NCBI GenBank assembly: GCA_030442055.1 | Contig: JAUJEB010000005.1 | Location: forward strand, 310,001-374,000 | Source: Agaribacillus aureus | Lineage (GTDB): Bacteria > Bacteroidota > Bacteroidia > Cytophagales > Cyclobacteriaceae | Reading direction: 5' to 3' | Length of the DNA: 64,000 nt | Shown here: one piece after another, positions 24,909 through 33,336 of the stretch | How positions within the stretch are numbered: position 1 is the stretch's first letter | How the letters are laid out: every line of letters starts with the position of its first letter | Position numbers and translations under genes: made by a program | Notes under the pieces: generated by a model | Database searches by the model: none | What the model was told of the DNA's origin: nothing | The model's input: only the letters and a program-made list of their open reading frames with translations

Positions 24909-24934
24909 AAGCCATTCCCGGCGAGGAATGGCTT
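24909..24934 (-). terminator. thr operon attenuator terminator hairpin
   Basis: AAGCCATTCC (minus-strand 24934-24925) and GGAATGGCTT (24918-24909) make a 10-bp stem with a 6-nt loop; the minus strand continues with TTTTTCATTT at 24910-24901. It stands between the leader peptide and thrA. Its 5' arm can alternatively pair with the 3' end of the leader peptide coding sequence (24967-24973), the antiterminator. Confidence 0.85.
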
Positions 24935-24961
24935 AATTTAAAATTCTTTTATATCTATTTA

Positions 24962-25030
24962 TCAAACCATTCCCATAGCTGCACCAGCGGTGATTGTTGT
25001 GATATGGGTTATGGTCGTTAGCATACTCAT
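24962..25030 (-). CDS. thrL: thr operon leader peptide
   Basis: A 22-codon ORF on the minus strand, starting MSMLTTITHITTITAG, with six Thr and three Ile codons in its first 14 residues. E. coli thrL has the same Thr/Ile composition although the sequence differs. It is followed by the attenuator hairpin and thrA. The codons for Thr8 and His9 lie in a segment (25004-25014) that can pair with the leader's end (24967-24976), so ribosome stalling at Thr/Ile codons would free the end to act as antiterminator. The ORF was found by reading the leader, as it is too short for normal gene calls. Confidence 0.82.
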   Translation of the reverse strand: MSMLTTITHITTITAGAAMGMV

Positions 25031-25077
25031 AATTTTGTTTGAAGACTCCTTCGCTGAAGCTTCGGAGCAATTTGCGG

Positions 25078-25107
25078 CAATAATATTATATTTAAAGCTG
25101 GAATCAA
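25078..25107 (-). promoter_or_regulatory. Candidate thr operon promoter
   Basis: On the minus strand TTG (25107-25105) is followed after 19 bp by TATTATTG (25085-25078), one base away from the Bacteroidota -7 consensus TAnnTTTG. Transcription would begin about 40-50 bp before the leader ATG. Confidence 0.45.
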
Positions 25108-25158
25108 AATATTTGATCGGGTTTTAAAATTAATTTAATCTAAAAATCAATGGCCTGC

Positions 25159-25181
25159 CTGCAACCCCGGCAATATTGCAG
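25159..25181. terminator. Hairpin after purE
   Basis: CTGCAA (25159-25164) and TTGCAG (25176-25181) form a 6-bp stem with an 11-nt loop just after the purE stop codon. The adjoining T-run is on the + strand, so its use by the minus-strand purE transcript is uncertain. Confidence 0.35.
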
Positions 25182-25189
25182 CTTTTTTG

Positions 25190-25723
25190 TTAAAAGCCAA
25201 TTTTACCTCCCCGATAACCTTCCTTTTCAATTTTGAGAGCAGTCTCTTCCACTTTAGCTTTCAGCCCGTCTTTATACTTTTGCAGGTTTTTTGCAATTTT
25301 ATTATCTGAGGCGCCAAGGATTTGTGCGGCCAGGATGCCGGCATTTTTGGCGCCATCTAATGCTACCGTAGCCACCGGCACACCGCCGGGCATTTGTAAA
25401 ATTGACAGCACCGAATCCCACCCGTCTATTGAGTTGCGGCTTTTTACCGGAACCCCTATGACCGGCAAAGTCGTCAGCGATGCCACCATTCCCGGCAAAT
25501 GTGCTGCCCCCCCGGCACCGGCGATGATTACTTTTAATCCTTTTTTGCGCGCTTTTTCGGCATATTCTACCATGCGATGGGGGGTACGATGGGCGGAAAC
25601 AATGGTGACTTCAAAATCAACAGCCAGTTCTTTCAGGATATCGGCTGCTTCGCTCATCACCGGCATGTCGGAATTACTTCCCATAATAATGCCTACTGCC
25701 GGCTTTACTTTTTGTGCGGTCAT
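25190..25723 (-). CDS. purE: N5-carboxyaminoimidazole ribonucleotide mutase
   Basis: A 177-residue class I PurE that converts N5-CAIR to CAIR in purine synthesis. [12 protein letters not shown] (N-terminal phosphate loop), [13 protein letters not shown] with the catalytic His, and [14 protein letters not shown] are standard. It overlaps purK by 4 bp, so the two-step N5-CAIR route is encoded as a coupled pair. Confidence 0.96.
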   Translation of the reverse strand: MTAQKVKPAVGIIMGSNSDMPVMSEAADILKELAVDFEVTIVSAHRTPHRMVEYAEKARKKGLKVIIAGAGGAAHLPGMVASLTTLPVIGVPVKSRNSIDGWDSVLSILQMPGGVPVATVALDGAKNAGILAAQILGASDNKIAKNLQKYKDGLKAKVEETALKIEKEGYRGGKIGF

Positions 25724-26868
25724 GCAATTACTTTTAAGTTCTCTTTAACAAATTTAACTTTTTCTTTTAAGCTTTCTGTATGTTGGTCAACGATCGTGAC
25801 GTGTCCCATTTTTCGAAATGGCTTGGTCAATTTTTTTCCATAAAGATGTACATGTACACCTTTTATACCCAACACTTTTTCCAGGCCTTCATATTGTGCC
25901 AGACCGGTATGGCCGTCTTCCCCCAGGAGATTGACCATAGCTGACGGAATTTTCATAGAAGTATCCCCCAGCGGCATGTTTAATATCGCTCTCAGGTGTT
26001 GCTCAAATTGTGAAGTGATGTTGGCTTCTATCGTCTGATGGCCGCTGTTATGTGTACGGGGCGCTACCTCATTGACCAAAATGTTACCTTCCCGGGTAAC
26101 AAACATTTCAACCGCCAATAATCCGGTCATGTCCAGCTCGTTAATAACCTTTCTGGCAATGGCATCGGCTTGCGAGGCAACTTCCGATGATATATCGGCC
26201 GGAGCGGTGAGGTATTCCACCAGATTATGAATGGGGTTGAACACCAATTCTACCGGTGGAAAAGCTTTCATCTCCCCATTTTCGTTGCGGGCAACAATGA
26301 CTGAAATCTCTTTTTCAAAATCGATAAGCTTTTCCAGCAAGCCCGGGGCATCAAAAGCTTTTTCAAGATCACTTTCGTTTTTCAATATTTGTACACCACG
26401 TCCGTCATACCCCTCTTTGCCCAATTTGTTCACGGCCGGGAGGAAGTTGCGGTTTTCGAGAACCGCCTGACGATTTTCGGTGAGTATGAAGTCGGCGGTA
26501 GGAATACCCCGATCCAGGTAGAATTGCTTTTGCTTTCTTTTATCCTGGATTAACTCAATGACCTCAGGCTGCGGAAATACCTTCTTGCCTTCCTTTTGCA
26601 ATTGCTTGAGTGCGTCGGTGTTGACATTTTCAATTTCTATTGTCAGTACATCACAGGCCTGGCCAAATTCGTAAACACTTTGATAATCTGTCAATTTCCC
26701 AACCCTGAATTTACTTACCAGATTTTTACAGGGAGCATTTTCATCCGGGTCGATGATGTTGACATCCAGGTTAAAATCAATGGCGGATTGTACCAGCATC
26801 CTGCCCAGCTGTCCGCCCCCTAGCACACCTAATGTAAAATTTTGATAAAATCTATGCACCTTATTCAA
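25720..26868 (-). CDS. purK: N5-carboxyaminoimidazole ribonucleotide synthase
   Basis: A 382-residue ATP-grasp enzyme making N5-CAIR from AIR, bicarbonate and ATP. The N-terminal [16 protein letters not shown] and later [54 protein letters not shown] are the family's ATP-grasp motifs. It is followed by purE with a 4-bp overlap and preceded 87 bp away by the MutS-like gene on the same strand. Confidence 0.96.
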   Translation of the reverse strand: MNKVHRFYQNFTLGVLGGGQLGRMLVQSAIDFNLDVNIIDPDENAPCKNLVSKFRVGKLTDYQSVYEFGQACDVLTIEIENVNTDALKQLQKEGKKVFPQPEVIELIQDKRKQKQFYLDRGIPTADFILTENRQAVLENRNFLPAVNKLGKEGYDGRGVQILKNESDLEKAFDAPGLLEKLIDFEKEISVIVARNENGEMKAFPPVELVFNPIHNLVEYLTAPADISSEVASQADAIARKVINELDMTGLLAVEMFVTREGNILVNEVAPRTHNSGHQTIEANITSQFEQHLRAILNMPLGDTSMKIPSAMVNLLGEDGHTGLAQYEGLEKVLGIKGVHVHLYGKKLTKPFRKMGHVTIVDQHTESLKEKVKFVKENLKVIA

Positions 26869-26955
26869 AGCGTTTTTGGTTATTAAAATAATGTTTGCGA
26901 CAAATCTAAAATTAATATTATGGAAGGCCTAAGAAAACAGAGGTTTTTAAAGAAA

Positions 26956-28758
26956 TCAGCCTTCAGTCGTTTTGATGCCCATTTTTTCCATCAGTTTGCT
27001 GGCATTAAAACTTTTGCACAGTCCCGGATGAAGCTTGTAGTCAAAAATAATTTCGTCATCAATGATCTGGCTGTTAAAGCTAAAATTTTGAATGTTGCCT
27101 GTGCCGGAGTGGTTAGACAGGGCGCCTAATTCCAGGTCATGGGTGGAAACAAACCCAAAACTATCCAGTGCCGTCAATTGTTTGATAAGAGAAGCTGCAC
27201 CACTGTGCCGGTCGCGTGAGTTGGTGCCTTTTAATATTTCATCCAGCATAAATAACACCGGATGGGTGGTACCAATCAGATCAAGTAATTGCTTAAGACG
27301 TTTTAATTCCGCATAAAAAGACGAGACGCTTTCTTCCAAATTGTCCTGTGTGCGCATGCTGGTAAATACCTGACATACCGAAATGGTAAAATCCCTGGCG
27401 CATACCGGGGCTCCCATCAGGGCGAGGACTGCATTGACGCCAACGGTTCTGAGAAAAGTACTTTTTCCCGACATGTTGGAGCCGGTGACGATAATGATGT
27501 TTCCTTTACCATGCATATCAAAATCATTTACAACCCGCTTCTTACCGATAATCAGGGGGTGTCCCATGCTGGTGCCGCTCAAATGGTAATTTTCATCAGT
27601 TATGACAGGCATGGTATAGTCGGGATTTGCATAACCAAATCCGGCTATACCATTGAGCACCTCAAATTCATGGATCGTATCAAACCATTTTTTTGCGTAT
27701 TTTTTATTTTTTCTCTTCCAGGCGGAGGCCTTTAGCAACCAGAATACATCAAGCAGCAGTAGTATATTCAGGAGCCAGTAAAATGTGTTGGCACGGCTCT
27801 CCAGGCTGTACAGGATTTGCTGTAACCTTTTGATTTCAACAGAGGCTTTAAAATGGTCGTGCTCGAATTTATCTTTCAGATTTCTGAGCAGGGGCGCTTC
27901 GAAGGCTTCATCTTCTACTTTTTTTATTAAAAGGCTATAGGCTTTCAGCGCAATCGATCCTTCACTGGTATAGGTGGTAGTGTCTTTGGCCGCAAGAAAT
28001 GTGCTTTTCAGAATGATACCATTAACGGCAATGGCGGCTAATAAAAAATAAAATGAATAATCCAAGAGGAACAAAACGAGACTGCCTGTTGCTATCAATG
28101 GCATAGTGAACAACAGGGTCTTGTATAAGTTTTCTGCTTCCAATATATTTCCCTTGCCCAACCACGTGAGTAGAGGCCGGATCCTGTTTTCTTCCTGCTG
28201 GAAATGCATACCATGTGCCTGAAAATCCTGGCGCCAGTCAAATTTGGGCATTAACTCTCCAACGGCCGCCTGGCGATCTTCAATGCATTTTTTTTGTGAA
28301 GGAGCCGACAACCATTCCGCCAATAGTGATTTGGCCCCAAAGGTCGTACTTCTATTGAGCAGCTGGAATACCGAATGATTACCGAAAATATCCAGATCAA
28401 TGTTGTAAGGGTGAAGGGATTCAATATATTCTGATCCGCCGTTAAGAGACTTCAGGTTGCCTTGTAAACGTAGAATCTCCTGCTGATTTATTTGACGGAG
28501 GTTTTCGGCATGATCCCTGTTAAAAGCAATTTTATTATGGTATTTGATTAACAGGCCAAACAGAACCGGGAAAATTAACACCAGCGTTATCACCAATTCC
28601 ATGTTGCGGAGATTGGCAAAGTAGATGATGGCGGCCAGCAGTACAAGAAAAACTGTTACACGGATTCCCGACCAAAATGCATATTGCTGTTTTAGCTTAG
28701 AGGCAATCCCCGTCTGTTGCTGAATAACACGCTCAAAAGTTGCTTTGGGTGATTCCAT
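26956..28758 (-). CDS. MutS-related ATPase (MutS family DNA mismatch repair protein)
   Basis: A 600-residue protein with the C-terminal MutS ATPase: Walker A GSNMSGKSTFLRTVG, Walker B FMLDEILKGTNSRDR, and FVSTHDLELG. The N-terminal 250 residues are two pairs of membrane-like hydrophobic segments (VFLVLLAAIIYFA, TLVLIFPVLFGLLI, LIATGSLVLFLLDYSFYFLLAAIA) rather than the mismatch-binding domain. This matches the Bacteroidota membrane-associated MutS-like group, not true MutS. A TTG three codons earlier is possible; the ATG giving MESPKATFERV is preferred. Role unknown. Confidence 0.85.
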   Translation of the reverse strand: MESPKATFERVIQQQTGIASKLKQQYAFWSGIRVTVFLVLLAAIIYFANLRNMELVITLVLIFPVLFGLLIKYHNKIAFNRDHAENLRQINQQEILRLQGNLKSLNGGSEYIESLHPYNIDLDIFGNHSVFQLLNRSTTFGAKSLLAEWLSAPSQKKCIEDRQAAVGELMPKFDWRQDFQAHGMHFQQEENRIRPLLTWLGKGNILEAENLYKTLLFTMPLIATGSLVLFLLDYSFYFLLAAIAVNGIILKSTFLAAKDTTTYTSEGSIALKAYSLLIKKVEDEAFEAPLLRNLKDKFEHDHFKASVEIKRLQQILYSLESRANTFYWLLNILLLLDVFWLLKASAWKRKNKKYAKKWFDTIHEFEVLNGIAGFGYANPDYTMPVITDENYHLSGTSMGHPLIIGKKRVVNDFDMHGKGNIIIVTGSNMSGKSTFLRTVGVNAVLALMGAPVCARDFTISVCQVFTSMRTQDNLEESVSSFYAELKRLKQLLDLIGTTHPVLFMLDEILKGTNSRDRHSGAASLIKQLTALDSFGFVSTHDLELGALSNHSGTGNIQNFSFNSQIIDDEIIFDYKLHPGLCKSFNASKLMEKMGIKTTEG

Positions 28759-28899
28759 AGGCCGCAAAATTAGGTCATGGACAACTAAGGTTTTCTATTT
28801 AATGGGAATTTCTTGTCAAAAAAATTGTTTTATATTTAAATCCATAAATCTGGTATGTTGGTGCCATGCAAGACAAACTGCCAACGAAATAATAAGCAA

Positions 28900-29073
28900 A
28901 TGAATGCCAAGAAAACCTCTACCAAAAGTGGTAGGAAAAATCAAAAAGACGTCAAATCAGATCCCATTCCGCCGGAGGAGACATCGGCTGAAGAGGATTT
29001 GTGGGAAGACAAAGATTTTGGCGGATTGGAAGCGCCGGAAGATTTTAAACGACAGCTGGGTTGCGGAGGTTAA
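28900..29073 (+). CDS. Small acidic protein with C-terminal LGCGG
   Basis: A 57-residue protein: a Lys/Ser/Thr-rich N-terminus (MNAKKTSTKSGRKNQK) and an acidic second half, EEDLWEDKDFGGLEAPEDFK, ending in RQLGCGG. The DFK(R)xLGCGG ending looks familiar from short Bacteroidota proteins, and the C-terminal GG recalls carrier or precursor peptides; I cannot name a family. The ATG at 28900 is taken over a TTG start at 28855 because the 15 extra residues have no pattern. It is divergent from the MutS-like gene and overlaps the end of the CBS transporter gene by 4 bp. Confidence 0.5.
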   Translation: MNAKKTSTKSGRKNQKDVKSDPIPPEETSAEEDLWEDKDFGGLEAPEDFKRQLGCGG

Positions 29074-30143
29074 TGACCGGTCGGGTTGTTTTTTGCTCTT
29101 TCTTCCCACTTTTTTCGCGCATAGCGTTGCAGGTCTTCTATTTGATCCGATTCATCAACGATTTCCAACCCTAGCAAGGTTTCAAAAAGATCCTCCATGG
29201 AAACCAGGCCGACAACACTTCCATAGCTGTCATTTACAATAGCCAAATGCCCCTTTTTCGTAACAAATATGTCCAGCAGCTGTGGCAATTCGGTGCTGTC
29301 CTGCACAAAAAGTATTTCCCTTCGGATGTCGGCCAGTCTCAGATTGTGCCTGTCTTCCGCCATTTCAACTAAAAGATCATCCTTTAAAAACATGCCGGTT
29401 ATATGATCTTGCTTTTCCTTGTAAACAGGAATTCTGGAATGTTGCAAAGGTTTGTTTTTTTGATAGAAGTCAAATAAGCGTTGATCCTCATTGGCCATGA
29501 TTATTACTGTCCTGGGGGTCATGATGTCCCTGACCGTCAGATTTTCAAGGCGCATTAAATTCTGAATGATAACAGATTCACTTTTATCCAACGCCCCGCT
29601 TTCCAGACCAACGGTGGCCATGGCGGCAAAATCGGCCTTGCTGAATACACTCCGGCTTTTGTCTTTCTTTAGGGTTTTGGTAATACCCTGGCTGATCCAC
29701 ACCAAAGGAGCTAAAACTATTAAGAGCCATTTTAAGGATCTCACCGTAAAAGGCGCCAAAGATTGCCACATATTAGCGCCGATAGTTTTGGGAATTATTT
29801 CGGATAAGATCAAAATGGCCAGCGTCATGCCACCTGCAATTAATGATTCAAAAGACAGGTTTACGAAACCTAGATTGATATAATTGTTACCAAAAAGCTC
29901 TCCCGCCTGAGCCCCTACACCAATAGCCCCTACGGTATGAGCAATGGTGTTGAGCGTTAGAATGGCGGAAAGGGGCCGGTCAATATCCTTCTTATAGGTT
30001 TGTAATAATTTACCGATGGCACCTCCCTCCTGTGCTTTTCTGTTGACATAGGCCGGCGTAACACTCAAAATTACCGCTTCCCAAATAGAGCATAGAAAGG
30101 AGAAAATAATCGATACGGAAAAGAAAAGTACTAATAATCCCAT
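29070..30143 (-). CDS. CNNM/DUF21 membrane protein with paired CBS domains
   Basis: A 357-residue protein. Residues 1-165 form the CNNM (DUF21) domain with four hydrophobic helices (LVLFFSVSIIFSFLCSIWEAVILSV, LTLAILILSEIIPKTIGA), then a CBS pair at about 205-335 (VRDIMTPRTVIIM, HSRIPVYKEKQDHITGMFLKDDLL, GHLAIVNDSYGSVVGLVSMEDL). The CorC_HlyC C-terminal domain of longer homologues is missing. Members are implicated in magnesium/cobalt efflux. It stands alone; about 215 bp lie upstream to the desaturase. Confidence 0.88.
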   Translation of the reverse strand: MGLLVLFFSVSIIFSFLCSIWEAVILSVTPAYVNRKAQEGGAIGKLLQTYKKDIDRPLSAILTLNTIAHTVGAIGVGAQAGELFGNNYINLGFVNLSFESLIAGGMTLAILILSEIIPKTIGANMWQSLAPFTVRSLKWLLIVLAPLVWISQGITKTLKKDKSRSVFSKADFAAMATVGLESGALDKSESVIIQNLMRLENLTVRDIMTPRTVIIMANEDQRLFDFYQKNKPLQHSRIPVYKEKQDHITGMFLKDDLLVEMAEDRHNLRLADIRREILFVQDSTELPQLLDIFVTKKGHLAIVNDSYGSVVGLVSMEDLFETLLGLEIVDESDQIEDLQRYARKKWEERAKNNPTGH

Positions 30144-30204
30144 AAGGTCAAATTAAGAAAATATTTTTGAAGAAGTCAGCAAAAAAACAATGCTTTTAAA
30201 ATCG

Positions 30205-30285
30205 AACCCGGGTTATTTTTCCCTTCTTGCCTTCCAGCGTCATTGGTTTATCCCTTTAATAATAAACAAGCGTTATCGGGAACGC
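30205..30285. other. Intergenic palindromes between CBS transporter and desaturase
   Basis: AACCCGGGTT at 30205-30214 followed by ATTTTT, and the hairpin GCGTT-ATCGGG-AACGC at 30270-30285. Either could end the desaturase transcript (minus strand), though the T-run is on the + strand. Weak. Confidence 0.25.
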
Positions 30286-30359
30286 CTTCCGTTGGTTGGG
30301 GATACGCAACTGTAAATGCCCGATATCTGGGAATACCCTCTGTATTGAAAACCTACTGA

Positions 30360-31487
30360 TTATGCGGCCCCCAGCTGTTTTAAAACCTTCATGTGAGATT
30401 TGATGGCTCCCAAAAAGGTGGTATGCTCTATAAAAGGCAGATTATATTCCTTGGCGGTGGCTTGTACGATAGGAGATAGCTTTCTATAGTGGGTATGGCA
30501 AATTTTTGGAAAAAGATGATGCTCAATTTGAAAGTTAAGCCCACCGAATAAAAAATTTGCTAAAGGACTCTTCCTGGCAAAGTCGGCTGTCGTATACATT
30601 TGGTGGACGGCCCAGGAGTTTTCCATCGAACCTTGTTGGTCGGGTCTTGGAAAATCGGTTCCTTCCACAATGTGTGCCAGCTGGAAAATAAGGGCCAGCG
30701 TCAAACCTTCCACAATATGAAGCAGCAGGAAACCAAGTAAAATAGCGTACCAGGGCAATGAGATGGTAATCATCGGTACCACCAAAAATAAAGTGTAATA
30801 GATCGCCTTAAAAGCAAATAGCTTGGCAATTTCTTTTTTGGGAAAGGGTTGTTTTTGGTACGCCGCTATTTTGGGACCGAAAAACAAAGCATAGTCTTTT
30901 ATAAATACCCAGGATAACGAGGTGAGTGAGTAAAAGAAAAAGGTGTACAGGTATTGAAATCGATGGATTTTCCATAAATCCTGATTCGGATTAAGTCTGA
31001 TAATAGGAATTTGATCAATATCAGAATCGTGGTCTGGGATATTGGTAAAAGTATGGTGTATCAGGTTGTGGCTTATTCTCCATGTGAAATCATTGGCTCC
31101 GATGATATTAAATGCGGTGGCCAACCCATTGTTAACCCTTTCATTACTTGAATAGGCACCATGCATGGCATCGTGGGCGATATTTAGTCCAATCAGGGCC
31201 GTGAAGAAGCCGTTGATGATAGCCAGGGGAATGAGTACCCAAACATTAAACAAATTGGAAATGATTAGCACATAACTGATTACAAAAACACCCAGTATTA
31301 AAATGGTCTTAAAAATCATCTCTCCATTGGCCTGCTTGCTGATATTGTTGTCCTTGAAATAACGATTTACCCGTTTCGTTAGCTCCGTGTAAAACTGATC
31401 GTTTGAAGATTTGGTAAATCTGATCTTCTGTTTTTGATCTTCAGCCCTTTTTGGCTCATTCGCATCCTCACTGATAACATTTTGCAT
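30360..31487 (-). CDS. Membrane fatty-acid desaturase
   Basis: A 375-residue di-iron desaturase. The three histidine boxes are HDAMH (105-109), HNLIHH (140-145) and QIEHH in NFQIEHHLFPKICHTHY. Four membrane helices flank them. The QxxHH third box places it with acyl-lipid or linoleoyl-CoA-like front-end or delta-type desaturases, which insert cis double bonds in membrane acyl chains. Bacteroidota homologues are commonly annotated as acyl-CoA desaturase. No cytochrome b5 domain is fused. Alone on its strand. Confidence 0.93.
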   Translation of the reverse strand: MQNVISEDANEPKRAEDQKQKIRFTKSSNDQFYTELTKRVNRYFKDNNISKQANGEMIFKTILILGVFVISYVLIISNLFNVWVLIPLAIINGFFTALIGLNIAHDAMHGAYSSNERVNNGLATAFNIIGANDFTWRISHNLIHHTFTNIPDHDSDIDQIPIIRLNPNQDLWKIHRFQYLYTFFFYSLTSLSWVFIKDYALFFGPKIAAYQKQPFPKKEIAKLFAFKAIYYTLFLVVPMITISLPWYAILLGFLLLHIVEGLTLALIFQLAHIVEGTDFPRPDQQGSMENSWAVHQMYTTADFARKSPLANFLFGGLNFQIEHHLFPKICHTHYRKLSPIVQATAKEYNLPFIEHTTFLGAIKSHMKVLKQLGAA

Positions 31488-31792
31488 AACAAATCTCGAT
31501 TTATTTTAAACGATTGGGCTAATTTACAGTCTTTAGTCAGATTTGAAGGGTTAAAAAAAAGGTAGTTGACTCTCATCAGTAATCTTAATCTATATCTCCT
31601 TTCAGGTACTTTGTTTGATATTAATTCGCGCGTAATTGTGGTCGGTGTAAATTCGAAAAAAATATCATCTTTCCTCATACCTTTGAGGCGAAAATACAAA
31701 TTCTTTAACGAAAATCTAGTCAAGGATTGTATTAATTGAAAATAATATTTGTCAATAATTTGCCATATATGGCCAAAATGACGAAGATTGGC
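31488..31792. other. Intergenic region with a 12-bp palindrome
   Basis: 305 bp between the decarboxylase end and the desaturase start. The only structure is GCCATATATGGC (31762-31773), about 20 bp before the decarboxylase stop on the + side. The desaturase promoter should be here. A minus-strand frame of 114 codons that overlaps the desaturase start has no recognisable features. Confidence 0.35.
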
Positions 31793-33220
31793 TTATGATT
31801 TGAGCGAAGGCGCATATTCCCCTAGGGTGTGCCATGTTTGCACCAGGCTTTCCCAGGTAATATTCACATCCTGCGTATTTGTACGCCAATTGGAGAAGGC
31901 GGCCCTGATGCCGGGTTGTCCCTTGTAGATGGTTTGCGTCATAAAAACTTTGCCGGCCTGTGTCAGGGTTTCCAAAAACTGCTGAACCAGCTCGAGGTCA
32001 ACTTCCCGCTTAAGACCTTGCAGGGTGAAACAAACGACGTTTAACCTGGTAGGTGCTAATAATTTGAATTGTGATGACTTTTCTATATACCCGGATAGTA
32101 AATCAGCCATCGCAATGTCCCTTTCCACAATTTCCCGGTAGCCTTTCCTGCCGTAAGCCATCAGGCTAAACCAGGCTGGCAATGCCCGGAAGCGACGGGA
32201 GTTTTCAGGTGTGAGGTGTACAAAATCCGGCTTATCCCCAATTTCACCTAAATAGGCCGCGCTGTTTTGAAATACTTCCAACTGAATGTCGGCATGACGG
32301 CTAAACTGCATGGCGGAATCATAAGGGACATTTAACCATTTATGGGCGTCGATGGTGATAGAATCAGCCATTTCCATGCCCTTCAAAAGATGTTGGTATG
32401 CCGGTGCACATGCGGCAAACCCACCAAAGGCCGCATCGACATGGAACCAAAAATTGTATTTAGCCTTTAAAGATCCAATAGCTTTCAGGTCGTCAAAATC
32501 TACTGTGTTTACGGTGCCCGCATTGCCTACCACAATACAGGGTTCTCCTTTCAATGCTTCCAGGTAGTCGGTTAATGCGTTTATATTAATGGCTTCCCTA
32601 TCCGGAAGTGTTGCGACGTTTGCTAGCTGATTTTTTCCCATGCCCAGCATAGATAAAGATTTGTAAATGCTGGAGTGCGGGCAAGCGCTGACGACTTTAA
32701 TGGGGTGCAGCCCGTAAAGACCCTGCGTCGCAATGTCGATTCCTGCTTGCCTTGCTATCCATTGCCTTCCCTGGGCTAACCCAACAAAATTGGACATGGT
32801 GGCCCCTGTGACAAAAGTACCCGTAAACTCTTGTGGTATGTGGAAAAGATCTTTTAAAAGCTGGATGGTCTGCAATTCTATTTCAGGTGCCACTGACTCA
32901 CCGTAGTTGCTTAAGTTCTGGTCAAAAGACCCCGTCAACCAATCGCCTATGACGGCCGCAGGTGTAGATCCCCCGGTGACAAATCCCAGATATCGGGGCC
33001 CAGCGCTTGCAGATAGCTGGGGATAATAAAGTGCCTTGAATTTTCTTAAAGCCGCCAGGCCACCACTCCCGTCATCAGGCAAGGAGATGGCGGGAAGCGA
33101 TTGGCTGGCTGTGGCTACGGCCCTTTCATCGATGGTATTTAGAAATTCCGCTGACAGTTGACTGGCTTCTGCCATCAGCGCCTGCCATTGTTGCTGGTCC
33201 TGAGCTAGTGATGTATACAT
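31793..33220 (-). CDS. PLP-dependent group II decarboxylase
   Basis: A 475-residue PLP enzyme of the aromatic-L-amino-acid/glutamate decarboxylase group. The PLP lysine is K294 in DAHKW; FVTGATMSNFVGLAQ binds the phosphate; PHSSIYKS carries the ring-stacking His182; HVDAAFGGFAA includes Asp262. It resembles the Bacteroidota proteins labelled aspartate aminotransferase family or pyridoxal-dependent decarboxylase; the substrate, an aromatic or acidic amino acid, cannot be fixed. It is transcribed divergently from a LysR regulator, 116 bp apart, suggesting that LysR controls it. Confidence 0.9.
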   Translation of the reverse strand: MYTSLAQDQQQWQALMAEASQLSAEFLNTIDERAVATASQSLPAISLPDDGSGGLAALRKFKALYYPQLSASAGPRYLGFVTGGSTPAAVIGDWLTGSFDQNLSNYGESVAPEIELQTIQLLKDLFHIPQEFTGTFVTGATMSNFVGLAQGRQWIARQAGIDIATQGLYGLHPIKVVSACPHSSIYKSLSMLGMGKNQLANVATLPDREAININALTDYLEALKGEPCIVVGNAGTVNTVDFDDLKAIGSLKAKYNFWFHVDAAFGGFAACAPAYQHLLKGMEMADSITIDAHKWLNVPYDSAMQFSRHADIQLEVFQNSAAYLGEIGDKPDFVHLTPENSRRFRALPAWFSLMAYGRKGYREIVERDIAMADLLSGYIEKSSQFKLLAPTRLNVVCFTLQGLKREVDLELVQQFLETLTQAGKVFMTQTIYKGQPGIRAAFSNWRTNTQDVNITWESLVQTWHTLGEYAPSLKS

Positions 33221-33336
33221 ATGATTACCTGTTTATCCTGTTTTTATCTTACGCAAATATGGTTCAAAAATATTCTGTTATATTTAATACTCAAAATATA
33301 ATATTGATCATTGATTAATACTTTTAAGGTATTATT

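Noticed and set aside
31379-31723. 114-codon minus-strand frame overlapping the desaturase start
   Set aside because: Basic, low-complexity translation overlapping a certain gene in another frame.
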